From positions 2,132,001-2,196,000 of the forward strand of contig NC_064039.1 in NCBI RefSeq assembly GCF_932526225.1: a DNA stretch of 64,000 bases, read 5' to 3'. Below, in pieces: positions 49,869 to 63,000 of the stretch (its first letter is position 1; each line of letters begins with the position of its first letter). The notes beneath the pieces are model-generated. The model worked only from the letters and a program-made list of their open reading frames with translations, made no database searches and was not told the origin of the DNA. A program made the translations under genes and the position numbers. The stretch is from Nematostella vectensis. Its lineage: Eukaryota > Cnidaria > Anthozoa > Actiniaria > Edwardsiidae.

Positions 49869-52800
49869 TTATTCCCACATTCCTTCACGAATATGCATAT
49901 AGTGGTAAATATAAGGACAGCCAACCCGTTCAAACCCTAGTCCGGCTTCAACAACACTATCCACCAATTCATAGTCCTCCCCTCCCCACTTATGCTTGTT
50001 GCTGTCATCAAACTTGAATCCTCCGGTTCTGTCCCAGTCCGACTTATACATGGCTACAATCCCAAACCCCAGGGTCTCCCAATATCCAATGTACCCCCAC
50101 ATGGGTACTCTGGGGGAGGAACACCTGAGCTGTCGAACGATAAGAGGGGTGTAGACTTGCTGGCCCTGGATGCAGTGCTGAAATGAGTAAGATTTAGACT
50201 ATTAGTTTGGAGACAGGGGACAGATTTCATGACACTGATCTATAGAGACCCATAGTGCCATGGGGAAACCAATAAGATCATGGGGAAACCTGTTGCACCA
50301 CGGAGAAAACCTGTAACCCTATGGGGAAACTGTAGCCACCATGGGGAACCGATAGTGCCAAGGGAGCTCAAAAGTCCGTCTCCATATAATGAATCGTCCT
50401 GAGTTTTCCGTTAATATCCCTATGCCTTCGACTCTACCACGATGTATCTGCACTCATAATTCATTATTATTCCAGCTTCAAGAAAAGTGGTGTGCTTTCC
50501 AAAACGGGGGGGACTGGGGACTTTCATAGACACCGAAACGCCCCTCCGGGCCTCCCAGCCCCATTTTAGGCTTGGGAGGTGCGCTGGGCCCCTCCAACCC
50601 CATTTTAGGTTTGGGAGGCGCGGCGCGCCCCTCCGAGCCCCCCAGCCCCGTCTCATGCAGATGAGGCCCCGCGTAGATTAATAATTGCTAATTATCAATC
50701 TACGTCGGGACCACTTCGCGTAGATAAATAATTGGCAATTATCAATCTACGTCGGGACCACTTCGCGTAGATAAATAATTAGCAATGGTTAGCAATCATT
50801 AATCCGCTGTCTATCGACAGCAGCGGGACTGGGGCCTTTCATAGAAACGGGTGGGAACCTTGTAATTAGACCCCCGTCTGTCCTGTAGTATATATATGTA
50901 TATAGCATGTGCATAGCATTCGAAGGATGAAGTGCGGAAAAGATTACTGCGGGTGGCTAAAGGTCGGCCATGCAGACACGTGTATATATGTATAGCATTG
51001 GGTTGGGCCGCCACCCTACGGAGCGCGGAACGACCGTTTTTCGGCCGTAAATTCAAAGCCGCTTTCGTGGCGTTTAAACCTGAGCTTTACTCGAACACCT
51101 CGCTCCCGGACTCCTCGCGAATTTCTCGCAGTCTCTTTTTCATCTTTTCGCGCGTCTCCAGGGAGGGCCCTTTCTTGCTTTTTTTCTCACGCGATGCGAG
51201 GCCGTGTCGAGCTCTGATAGCGGCCTTGAGCGCGTAGTATCTCTCTTGTTCCCGAAGTATTTGCCGAAACTCTTCGTCTGAGATATGCCCGTCTTGCAGA
51301 GCCTTAGAGACCAGCTCGCTGATCGAGTTTTTCTTACTCTCCGCTAAAACCATCGTGTCTTCGTGTTTAGCCACCTTGCTCGTAAGACCCCTAGAGACTA
51401 TCCCTGCGCCTGCGCCCACGACACCGACCAGCCCAGCGACCGCTTCCAGCGGACCGCCGATCAGGACCCCTATCCCACTCAAAGAGACCCCTACCCCGGC
51501 GCTGGAAAGCGCCCCTGCAGCGATGCCGAATGCCACAGACACAGCATGGGTAACGGCAAAGGCGCGCTTATACTTCTTCCGCACCTGTCGATGATGCGTT
51601 ATCTCGTTGTCTAGAACCGCCTGAGTGTCACATATTTTCTGGAGTCGGAAGCTTTGCACGTTGCCGCCGATGCTTGCCGGAACGGCAGGCGTCATGTGCG
51701 TACCCTCCGGGGGGCAAACACTGGGAAGCGAGGGGTATATGGCACCACTGCTAACGTCGCTGTTAGCCATGCTTGCTATGTCGGACCTAGGTTAGCTCTA
51801 ATACAAGGCGAACAGGCTTGCCCTCAAAGTCCACCCGTCTACCGCGGTCATCCCTGATCCATATTTGGATACTCGAGACAAACTCAGAGGAAGATGCTGC
51901 GGCACAAACGGGGATGTCGGGTCCATAGACGACTTTCTCGTGCGGCCTACCGCGGGTTTCTAGGCAAGCGAGAACGTTTGAAGGCTCGCCTAAGGAGAGG
52001 CGTTGCGTGCGGTCTACGATATCGCAGAAGATGTAGAGGGCCTCTATTTTCGGCAAAGCCACCTTAAGTGGGAGTCCCCCCAAGGGCAGTGCGAGGCCCC
52101 GCTCCCCCAACTGATTGTCTTTAGCCTCTAGGCCAAATAGTGCGCAAAGCTCGGCATACAGGAACGCAACGCCACGGGACATACGCGCGATCTCCCCGGT
52201 AAGGGGATCCAGCTTCGCGGTCATAATCTCGCTTTCAGCGCGGTTGATCGTCTCCACGATGGACTCGGCTGTGTAGTGCCCGGCTGGCAGGGTAGCGGGA
52301 GGGCGGCTATGGCCGTTATCTGATGCTCCCGCTCGAGATTATACCAGCTGTTAAACAGCGAGCACTGCCGGAGCGCCACGAAGCGTGGGCGCCTTATCGG
52401 CCGCTCGAAAAAGTGCGTCTGTTCGCCTTTGGTGAGCACAGTATGTAGGACCACCATTCTGTTGAACACAGCCCGCCTTCGTGTTTAATAGGACTGAGCA
52501 TGGATTAGGAAGGCTGGCGGATGCTGAACGAGGAGGCGATTCCCCGAAGGGAGGTGGAAGAGACGAAGAAGGCGGCAACTGCGGCGGGAGCCTCTATAGC
52601 CGAAAATATGAAACACGCTATAGCCGAACAAGTCAAACGCGCAAAACCCGGTTTCCCTAGGTCTCTGACCCTCGCGCAAAAGCTGCTCTACGCCGTGCCC
52701 GCGACCCCCGTGGAGAGCACGGCCTCAGACATCACCCCACTACTCACGCAGCTAGAGATACAGCTAGAGATCTCACACTAGGGTCCGAGACATATTCAAA

Positions 52801-55800
52801 GAGACAGTAGTCACGCACAAGTCCGTTAAGGAGTCTCGCCGGTGGTTATCGGAGCCTTCCTATGGGTACTGGCCACATCAACTCAACTTTGCGGTCTGGT
52901 GCGCAACCGCCGGATGCGGGGTGTCCCTAACCGACCCCGCTTTCGCCACGCTCCCCTCTGTCATCAGGGGATTTCTAAGGTTTCACGTCTACTTTACCAC
53001 GCGGAGGATACTCTACGAGCTCGGCGCCGCCCTGCCTGGCGACAGCCCGTTCACGCAAAAAGGTAACCCCTACAAGAAGGCCGCTTTCGAGCGTCTATGT
53101 ATAGAGTTCGGTTTGCCGCGTAAGCCGGACTTCCGATGGAAAGGCGGGCGGAACCACGGCCTAGGCGATGTGTTTGTGTTCTACCCGGGGGAGGGGTATC
53201 GCAACGTGCACGTGATCCGTGGCTACGACACGGCGGCGGACGAGTACCCGAGCCACCTCAATCTGTTTAGCGACGAAGGTGGGACGTACAATAGTGGGAA
53301 GCAGGTGGGTTTCATACGCAACGACGACCACGGGGGCGTGCAATATAGCTGGTTTGCGCCTCCCAAAGCTGAGGGGCTGACAAAAGCAGGGCTAGGAAGA
53401 CTCGATCGCTCGGTCGAGGCGTTCGTCTACACAGTGCTTGGCGCGCAGGTAAACGTCCGTTCCTCCATCGCGGGGGCCGGTGGGCCGACCATGGAGGCGC
53501 AGGCGGAGTTCACGAAGCTGCTTGAAGACGCGATCATAGAAAACGACATCGCTCAAAGCGTGCAAAGGTACCAGTTAGCCGTGCAGGAGGCCAAGGTGAG
53601 ACTGAGTCTTGCGGTCGCACCAGGAGTGTGGCTGATGCCGAGCGATCTGGTGATAAACACGCAAAGCGTCGTGGGCTACAACAATAAACTGCAGAAAGCC
53701 ACAGACTCCATGGCGCTCGGCGCAAACGCGATCAACACCGAGACAAAGCCAGTCGGTGCTCATAACATGGCCGGTGGGCATCCTAGGGTGCAACACGTGA
53801 CTGATCCTGGGATCGACCGCGTGCCGTTCCGGCGGCGTAGCAAGGCTTTCGCACCTGCAAAAGTGCACGCAGAGGGCGCGGCGCCTGCCCCCTCTCCACG
53901 TATGCATCCTGCGCATAGCATGACTGCCGCCGGGACGGCAGGCGCACCCGGACCGGGCGAAAAGAGTGACCACACCGCCCTCAAGGCGGGGTTGTCGGCA
54001 CTCGCGATGGCCGCGGCGTATTACTTGTTCCGATGATTGCTTTGCATTGGACGAACCAAGAACGCGGCTACGGCTAGAATGAGCAGCCACGCATTTTCGC
54101 CAAGGAATTTCACCGTTCCGGCGGCGAAGCAAGGCTTTCGCACCTGCAAAAGTGCACGCAGAGGGCGCGGCGCCTGCCCCCTCTCCACGTATGCATCCTG
54201 CGCATAGCATGACTGCCGCCGGGACGGCGGGCGCACCCGGACCGGGCGAAAAGAGTGACCACACCGCCCTCAAGGCGGGGTTGTCGGCACTCGCGATGGC
54301 CGCGGCGTATTACTTGTTCCGATGATTGCTTTGCCGAGCGACGTCACAATGGCCGCGATCGTCGTCGCTACGGCCAACCCGATAGCGGTGAAGGTAAAGC
54401 CGTACTTTTTAAAGATGGCTTTGATGCGTTCTCTGAGCGGCTTTCGGTTCTCGAGCTCTCGGTTTTCGCGTTCTAGTTCGTCGATCTCGGATAGCCTTTC
54501 CTCGTTGCGCTCACGGGCCTCTTGGGGGCGACTCTCTGACGTGTTAGGGTCGTCGATGGTCTCCCTGTCTGTAGCTACCACCCCTTGCAGCTCTTGGACT
54601 CGTTCTGTATTCTCCTGGATGACCGCGTCTGTCTCTGCCACGGACCCCATCGCCAGATTGAAGCCTTTCAGCTTTGCAACGTCCTGTCGAACGCCCCCGT
54701 TCTCATTGGTTTAGTCCAACCTCCTTTGTCGAGGTTACGAAGCTGTATTAGCGTCTTTCCCCTCCGGTCTGACTGGAAACGTATCAGATTCTCGTTAAGG
54801 TCTGGGTATTTCTCCCTGAGGGACTGGAGACCGAGTCTTGCCGCTGCACCCTCTGTGGTGAACGAGGGTTTCAGCGGTCGTCTGCGTCCGGGCCCCCCGC
54901 GATGACGTGCTCGTCTATGGGATCGACTCCCCATCGTCGGGGTCAAACGGGATAGGCAAGGTATCGTCAATGTCAACGTCAACATCTCCCATGATGCGTG
55001 CGCATAACTCGTGCTACGCTATATTAGACATGTCTAACAGTCCGCACCATAGCCACGCGGCTTCGTACTTTATGTATATATATATTATATATTATATATA
55101 TAATATACGTAATAGGAATGTCAGTCAGCGATAAACTTGACCCCCAACGAACACCCAGAACTTCTCTGGGGTTGAAAGCCGAGAGAACTGTTCACCGGGT
55201 CACTCTCAACCCGTCGACGGCTTCCCCCAGCGAGACGCTATATGTGGCGGTCCCAAAGCTATCGGGAGGCGTCACGCTCGTGCCTGGCTCCTTGAGGGTC
55301 GGTTTCGATCTCTCCATCTCAGGCCAAGCGAATAATACCGTCGTGAACAACGTCGGCCGAAATCTCGTGAGCCGCCTGAAAATCACGTTTGCAGGAGAAA
55401 CGCTCCAGGACACCAGCCGCTACGATGTCTTCAAGACGTATGAGAAGCTTTACCTGTCCAAGGTCGAGAGAGAGGACCGCCTGGAGCAGGGCATACAGTC
55501 AGAAAACATGCGCAAGCTTCGCTCCAAGGCTGGCGGTAAAGCGACTAGTAACGCCAAGGAGAACGCTCTAAACGCCGCCCACGGGGCGAAGTACACCATC
55601 CCACTAGACCATTCTCTGCTGACGGACCACGGCGTACTGTACCCAAGGGCGCTCTCCGAGGCGCTGCTCTTCGAGATCACGCTCGCTACGGTTGACCAGG
55701 TAGTAGTCGAAAGCGATGCTACCAAATTTCCTACGGCATCAAAAATCTAGAGCTGGAATACGAAAGCCTGAGGGACGACAACCTCGCCCGGTCTGCAGCC

Positions 55801-56997
55801 ACCGCCTACCAAAACGGAACAACGTTCTTCTACGAGCAACTAAACCTCCGCAAGACCTTCGTGATTAGCAAAAGGACGGACAGCATAATCAACGAGAGTG
55901 TCAACCTGCCGCGAAGGTCTATGAGTGGACTCTGAGAAGTTCGTGTACCCCGACATCAAGAGCGTTCGCGTTACAATCGACGGCATGCCAAACAAGGTCT
56001 TCAGCCAGGGACTACGCCCCACGGATTTCTGGAGGGAGGCGAAAAGGCGGTTCGTCCGCCCTTCCGCTCCACAGCGGAGCGCCTGCCGCCCCGGCAGTCA
56101 GCCCCGAGTCGTTCTACGGCGATAACAAGTTTGCTCTGTGGATCGACCTTCGAACGACGGACGACAGTGCTATCCATGGGGGTGGTCTCCGATTGGTCAA
56201 CACCCGCGACGGTGTGCACCTCGAGATAAAACGCACGGCAAGCGGCACGGGTACCGTTAACTGTCACGAGTTTGTGGTGGCCGACGCCCAAATGAACCTT
56301 ATGAACGGACAGCTAGAGTCCATACAATACTGAGCACAGACACCGAAACGTGTTTCTGCGCGAAGCGCTGCGTCATCGCGGTATGGACCCGAAAAACATC
56401 CCATTTAACGCTCTCATCGTGGGACGTCATGCGGGAAGACCCGATTCATAGTGGACCGGCTGCGCGGCCCTTTCCGGGGTAAGTTTGACTACATCGTACT
56501 CGTGTGCCCTACCTTTGTCTACAACAAAACATACGACGGCTTCGGCGAGGGCGACAATCGTCTGTTTGTCGTCACACCTGAGGCGGGTCAGATCGACATA
56601 CTGCTGAGGTTTGCATCCGCCGTCTTCGAAGGCACTAACACGCTGATCATACTCGACGACTGTGCGGCCTCGAAAGACGTAAAGAGGCGCTCTGACCAGC
56701 TCATCAACTTGGCGTTCAGCGCGCGCCACGTGGGTATTAGCGTGTGGGTGATCACGCAGCAGCTCACCAGAATCACGAAGCCGTTCCGTGAGAACATCGC
56801 GGCCTTGGTGGTCTTCTATACGCCGAGCAAGGCGGACATGAAAGCTATCCTGCATGACTACGGCGCGGAGCTCTCAGAAGAGAAGATGAAAGAGTACATG
56901 AAGGCCCTCAATACGAAAAAGTCCTCGAAGTTAGAGTTTTGCTTGCGTCACCCTTATACCATCGCCCTAAGCGCAGTAAACCACCGCCCACGTATAC

Positions 56998-57047
<50 letters not shown>

Positions 57048-60000
57048 GCATCGATCACACCGCCCTCAAGGCACGTGAAACGTACACACGTGTTACACCC
57101 TAGGTTGCATGATGAGCGACGAATACTTTGAGAGTCTTCTTGGGGGGGGGCGCCGCCGGCCTCTCGGCCGTCGGGGCGCTGGGCTGCTCGGCGCAGCCAG
57201 CCGGGACGGCTACCGGAGGTGAGCAAACTGAGATAGCAGGCGCGAGGGGGGAACTCGCGGTTCTCGTAGCCTCGGGGGAGTCGAGAGGAATGGTAGGCAA
57301 GGCCCTGACTCACGACGGCGTCAAACGCATGAGCGCCGAGGAGGTGAGGAAGTAGGAGAAGCGGTACGGGGCCGCTCTAGCCAGCCGGACTACAGACGCC
57401 CTGGCAGGCAGCTTTCTGAAGCTTACGGCCAAGCTAGTAGGCATGGCGCTGCCAATAGACAGTGTAGTCGGTCTTCACAATGACCTAGTGCCCGACTACA
57501 TCATCAACAACGAGCTCCGCACATTGTGCGTAAGCCTGTCTCTACGCTGCGGTCGTTTGGTGGCTTTAGCCGTCGGGGCGTTACACGTAGCACGTCATGT
57601 GAACACTGCCGGAACGGCAAGCGCTGACACGCGGTGTCAACACGAGGTAGCAGTCGCGGACTCACCAGTGGTTTGCCCGCAAACGCACACTGGCGAGTCT
57701 GCCATCCCAGAATAGACGTTCATTTGAAAGCTTGCTACTTCCTCAGCAACCAAATAGTTGCATCACAAATGGAGGGACCTCAAGGAAGTACTAGTGCTCA
57801 GCCTGCCGGAACGGAACAACAAACGGATCACGGATCAGCGGAACCTGACAAACAAGCTGCTGAGCATCATCAAAAAACTGCTCATGAACCTGCACGTACG
57901 CCTTCGGTGTTAGTGGAGAGAATCACGAGCCCCGAACCACCCGCGACCCGACCTAAACACCCTGGACGAGTCGAAGCTTGAAGGCGCTTGGCAAAGTGGA
58001 ACCGACTTAACAGAGCGACGAAAGAGACACTTCGTGTCGTGCAACACGTTGAGTCGCCTGTCGCTAGCGAGTCGCAGGGGATGGCGTGGGCCTTCGGCAC
58101 ACACACCAGTCCCGGAAAGCAACTCTGCTTGGTCGGCTAGCTCGGTTATCGGGGTTGCTGGTCTTCTAGTGTCATTTATCGGCCTCTACACACGTAGGCG
58201 GGAGCTAGCTGCCGCGTTCACTCGTACACCAGCTGTTAATCAGCGAGCTACCGATCCACTTGCTACCGAAGGTACCGACGACGTGACTCCGCCAGCAAGG
58301 CCGCCGCTGGCGGCCGCACAGCAGATCAAGGATCGACCGCTTGCCGTTCCGGCGACAGCGCTTCGCGCTCCCGGACAGTGCAAATCTCGACTGTTAGCAA
58401 TGGAGTAAGCAGACATTTAAACTCAAGGGCCCCACCCATATCCTTACGTCCGTGCATCGCAATGTCGACGACGCAGCAAAGCAAGATTACAAAGACCATC
58501 ACCGACGCCGCAGTCATAACCGGCCTCGTCGTCGGTATCGGCTGGGTTGGGCGCAAGGTCTTACGCGAAGACTTCACCAAAGACCCCTCCGCGAACGCCA
58601 TGAACTACGCAAAAATGACTGCCGCCGTTGCAGCTGCTGTCGCTTTGAAGGGTTACCTTGAGGACCAGAAGATCCTGCCCATGTAGTAGTGTACTGTACC
58701 ACATACTGTGGCATACCCAATACTAAAGAGGGTTATGGAGCCCGGACAGCCAGTGTTGTATTACACGACGTACTCTAAGCACGGCTTCACGTGTCCGCAG
58801 TTGCGTAGCGTCACGCCAGCGTGATCAACGCTTGTGCCTTCTATTGCAGCTAAGGCACGTGAGTCTGACATTCCACTTGTAGTGACCCTGACTGTCATCC
58901 AGCCGGTCGATACTGAAGCATTGGGGATGGCTCTTGGTGTACCCCTGAAGCAGAAGCTGAGTGCCACAGGCCGTGCACTTCTTTTCCGCGTCAGCAATCA
59001 TGCCGAGTACGTGGTCTACCGTCAGAACGTGGTGCGATCCCGTGTACTTTGTGCGGCCCTTTTGCCTGTCGTCTATAGCGTATCGCTTGATTCGCGCTAT
59101 AATGAGCTCTTCACTGGGCGTAGCCTGCAGTCCTGTGGGAAAAAAGGCAAGGAGGTTTGACAGATACGCGGCTTCTTCACGGTCGCGGACTACGATCGAG
59201 GACTCGTCGCCATGGCGAGCGCACTTGCCTACGAAACGGACAGCGAGATCTCGACCCTCAGGGTACTGCGAGTCTTCGCCGCCGGGGCGGCACTCGATAG
59301 AGTGGGGGAACTTGATGGAGTCCTTTTTTCCGACGCTATACAACACCTCCCTAGCCGTGGCCATGACGAGGTCACCCGAGTCTAACAGGTCCTTGAGCTC
59401 TCGCGTGGTGATTCAGCCCTCGTTTTGTTCCAAGTGCTGCCCTACCCTCCCGGAAGTGTAGGGGTGGCAGGCCTCAGAGAACTCCCACTCGGTCAGCTGA
59501 ATGGCCCCGGTTAGTTGAAGAACCTCGCTCAATGGCCGTCCCACAACATCCGCGATACGATACACGTTCGTAGGGAAGCCGTATTTCCGTACCAAATCAA
59601 TGGCGTCCGAGGCGCCGCCGGAGAGACTGTCCTCGCATCCTAGGTACGCCGCACGCATGTCGATGTGCGCATGAGGCTGCGCCCCTAAGTTTTCCTTGCT
59701 ATTCCACACTTTGGACTCAACCTGCGCCGCTCGCCAGACGTCCCTGTACTTAAGGGGCGTTATCCTGATGTTCTCTCTTTGGGCCCACTTCTTGAAGCGA
59801 TACCCTATTGCACCGCCCATCGAGTGCGTGGCTTCGGTGTACTCTTGGTAGGCTGGGCGGTCATCAGGGAGCCATTGAGGATCATATCCTGTTTCGTCTG
59901 TAAACGCCCTGTCGATAGCCGCTCCGTCCTGTCCCGAATGGTACAGTTTGCCTTCGTGCGTGACTATAACACGCTCGCACAGCCAGACCCTCGTGCTTCT

Positions 60001-63000
60001 GGGGATCGCCCTGTTTATAAAGCAAATGAGCACTTCTCGCACTTTTGCCTCGCGCGTTTTTGTGGCGGCACTGGTAGCGTGAAACGCTGCCTTCTCCCGA
60101 CATAACGAACGAAGCTCCCCCTCATCCTCGAAGTCTAGGCCGTGGACGCTCGTGATCGCGGGTGGTTCGGTCGGGAGCTCCGCCCAGGCGTGGTTATTGT
60201 GGCAAGCGATAGTGACCCTCGCCTTAGTCTTGTACTTCCCCGAGTCCCACAGAACGTTACCCAGGGCGTCCACGGCTACTAGCTTTACCTCGAGCTTCTT
60301 TTCCATCTCAAAGAGGTCTTCTTTGGTGCATCCCGTAGTGGCCAGCTTCTTGTCATATCGCTCGAGGATCTTGCCTCGTGTCTTGATTAGACCAAGGGAG
60401 CGCGAGGTGCCGCGATTCCTCAAGAAGTCGGCAACATAACTCACAACACAGTAAGGGAAGGTGTCACCCCCCTCTCGCTCAAACATTGGCCCAGGCTCAC
60501 CATTTTGCTCAAGTAAAGGGCGAAGCTCGTATCTCAAGTAGACGAGGTACTCTCGTCCTTTCTCCCAAATACCCGCATCGATGCCTTCCAAGGCGCCGAC
60601 TGCAATTTGGTCCCCTCTTTTGACTAATGACCCACCGATCTTGTGCTCCGAGCGCCCTTCCTCCTCTGTGATTGGCGCCAATGGCTCTGCGGGGGCCTTA
60701 CCAACGACCGTAAAGAGCCTGTAACGCCGGTCGGGATCTATCATCTCAAGCACCTGTGGCAACACTGCGTTTGCCCGCAGAGACTCTCGCTCGTGCGAGA
60801 CCCACCACACCGAGCCATCGTCATTAATATCAGGCCCCCGCATAACCGGCTTTAGAGCAATGACACCTGCTCCACCAAGATCTCGTATCTCCTGGTAAAC
60901 ACCGGCGCTTATGTCTTGGCCCCGAAGAATGGCATCCACGCTTGGGAACCGAAGATGGGCGCCGCCGACGAAGAGAGAATTGTACTTCTCGGGGTCTTAG
61001 CCCTCTGGGCCCTCTTGCCGCCGTTCCAGCAGCAATGGGTCGAACTCGCACCAGACTTCCTCTTTCCACGCTTTCGCCGGTACGAGCGGCTTAAGCAGCT
61101 TGTGTTTGACATCGTCGGGGATGTCCTAGTCCAGGATGTTCTGGACCATCCCTGCTAGTACGGCAGGCGCCTCTTTGTCAGGCATGCTATTGAGAACCTC
61201 CTCTATGTAGGCGTCCATGTTTGGGTATGCCTTGTGCCACCCAGTCTCTAATTGCCCGTATCACAGCCGGCGGGACGAGTGTTTGGGTATGCCTTGTGCC
61301 ACCATCTCTAATTGCCCGTATCGCGGGCTGCGATGTCAGATAGGACGAGTGCGAACCATTCCCGAGCGCGCCTCTCGGTGCCGCGCATCCTCTGCCCTAC
61401 ACGATTCGCTCCGCAGGGGCGAAACAACCGGTTCTCCGACTGCGTCCCTATGCCGCAGATCCTGCACGGCACGGGGAGAGGGCTGCCCTTACGGAGTCTT
61501 TGTAGGTGCACCTTGTCATACCAAGGCGTAGACAGATGTACTGTAGGGGTGGGGTGGAGAGCTGGTGTTAGCTGTAGGGGAAGGGTGGAGAGCTGGTGTT
61601 AGCTGTAGGGGAGGGGTGTTTATATTTACCTTTCTAATGTCATTTAATAGTAGACTTGTCATTTCAAGGTGTAGATCTGTCAGAAGCACGATGCTGTTTG
61701 GGTCAGTCACGAGATTAATAGCGACGTTGAACGCCTCTCGTCTTGAGTATTTGCCCGGTTTAGAAACCGTCTGCAATAAACAAAACAAATTGGACATTTA
61801 AAAAACTATAGAAATATTTATTATTTAAATTGTCATTTTCGGAGCCTTGGCGCGGAGGAAGCGTCTTGAGGTATAAAAGAACATGAATATAATTTTAGTC
61901 TTGATTTACTGTCAAGCCAAAAGGTCCCAAAATCCATTTCGCCATGCTTTCCTTCCCAGATGAAGGGGCTTTTCGGGTTGTCTGTACAGATTCGTCTACC
62001 GTCATTTTGTGACGAACAAACGTCAGGACCGCGTGTTCTTTAAGACTTTTGTCAAGTGTGTAACTGTTAACTTAGATTTTCGTTGTTCGCCTACACCGAG
62101 TTACCATGGTACTTGGTACCCTCCATTAACATTAATTACCCACCTTAACAATCTCAGCGATTCCACTCCTTTTGACAGCGTCCACTAAATCTAGATCGTG
62201 GCTTTCGTAATCAAAGATTACAACCCGTATTCCTCTATCTCTCGTCTCGTGTACGAGTCGTGCGATGTTTTCGAGGAACAAATGTACCCAGGGGCCTTGG
62301 TTCTTTACGGTGATGACAAAGGTCACTATCGCCTTTCTGTCCCATTGACTGGACTCTGGACTGCAGAGTTCGCTAGAGTTTGTTGGCTGGTAGACGTAGT
62401 TCGAGAGATGTTCTTCACTATTAGCTACAGTGTCGTTTAATGTTAGTTCCAGGAGATAGCGTGTTCCGTTCTCAAAGATTTTCTTTTCGACATTTTCAAT
62501 AGTGATTAGCTTGTATTTGCTGAAAGGCAAAAGAGCAGTGTTTTAAGTAGTGAGGAGAAACAAGAAAACAAGAATATCTGTGTGCTTAGCACCCCTAAAA
62601 ACACGTCGTATTTTTTCTAAACCCCGCCTGATACTAATATTTAAAGTGGGAGGTTCCCTTAAGAAGTTCAGTGAGCCAATAGAAGATTATAGCGAATCAC
62701 TCGTATGGAATCAGCTCGTGTCGTTGAAGGGTCTCAAGTACCTTGTTTTCTTAATACATCTTTATATGCCTATCACCTCGCGAGAATTCTCATATGGGCT
62801 TTAAACATGTTTTGGAATTTTTCTCAAATGGTTTGTTGGGAAATGTTTTTCCATGTACTGTCACCATATCCACCCCTTCCCCTAGCTTTCGAAGATTTTG
62901 CAAAAGCCCTTGTATAACTTACCTTCCGAACGTCTGGTAGAGTTTTTGCATATACACGGTAACCACTTCTGTCGCGTCCTCTCTGCTCAGCTCTCGTGCC

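Larger units (their letters stand above)
50391..61540. mobile_element. Endogenous DNA-virus-like element, copy C (more complete left end)
   Basis: Begins after CTCCATATAAT and ends near CGTAGACAGATG. The left 700 bases are non-coding and full of hairpins. Genes follow in the order: two leftward (membrane, structural-like), then rightward small gene, conserved protein, leftward coiled-coil, rightward capsid-like, ATPase and three small genes, then the leftward replication gene and a zinc-ribbon frame. It lacks 1.42 kb of the polymerase/helicase (between 59148 and 59150) present in copy B. Confidence 0.8.

Noticed and set aside
51200-51300. EF-hand in the 227-residue membrane protein (DGHISDEEF)
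   Set aside because: Only part of the 12-residue loop is present and the usual acidic positions are not all filled.
50391-61540. Terminal inverted repeats of the viral element
   Set aside because: I compared the first and last about 100 bases and saw no matching inverted ends. Ends may be truncated, so absence here is not proof for the family.
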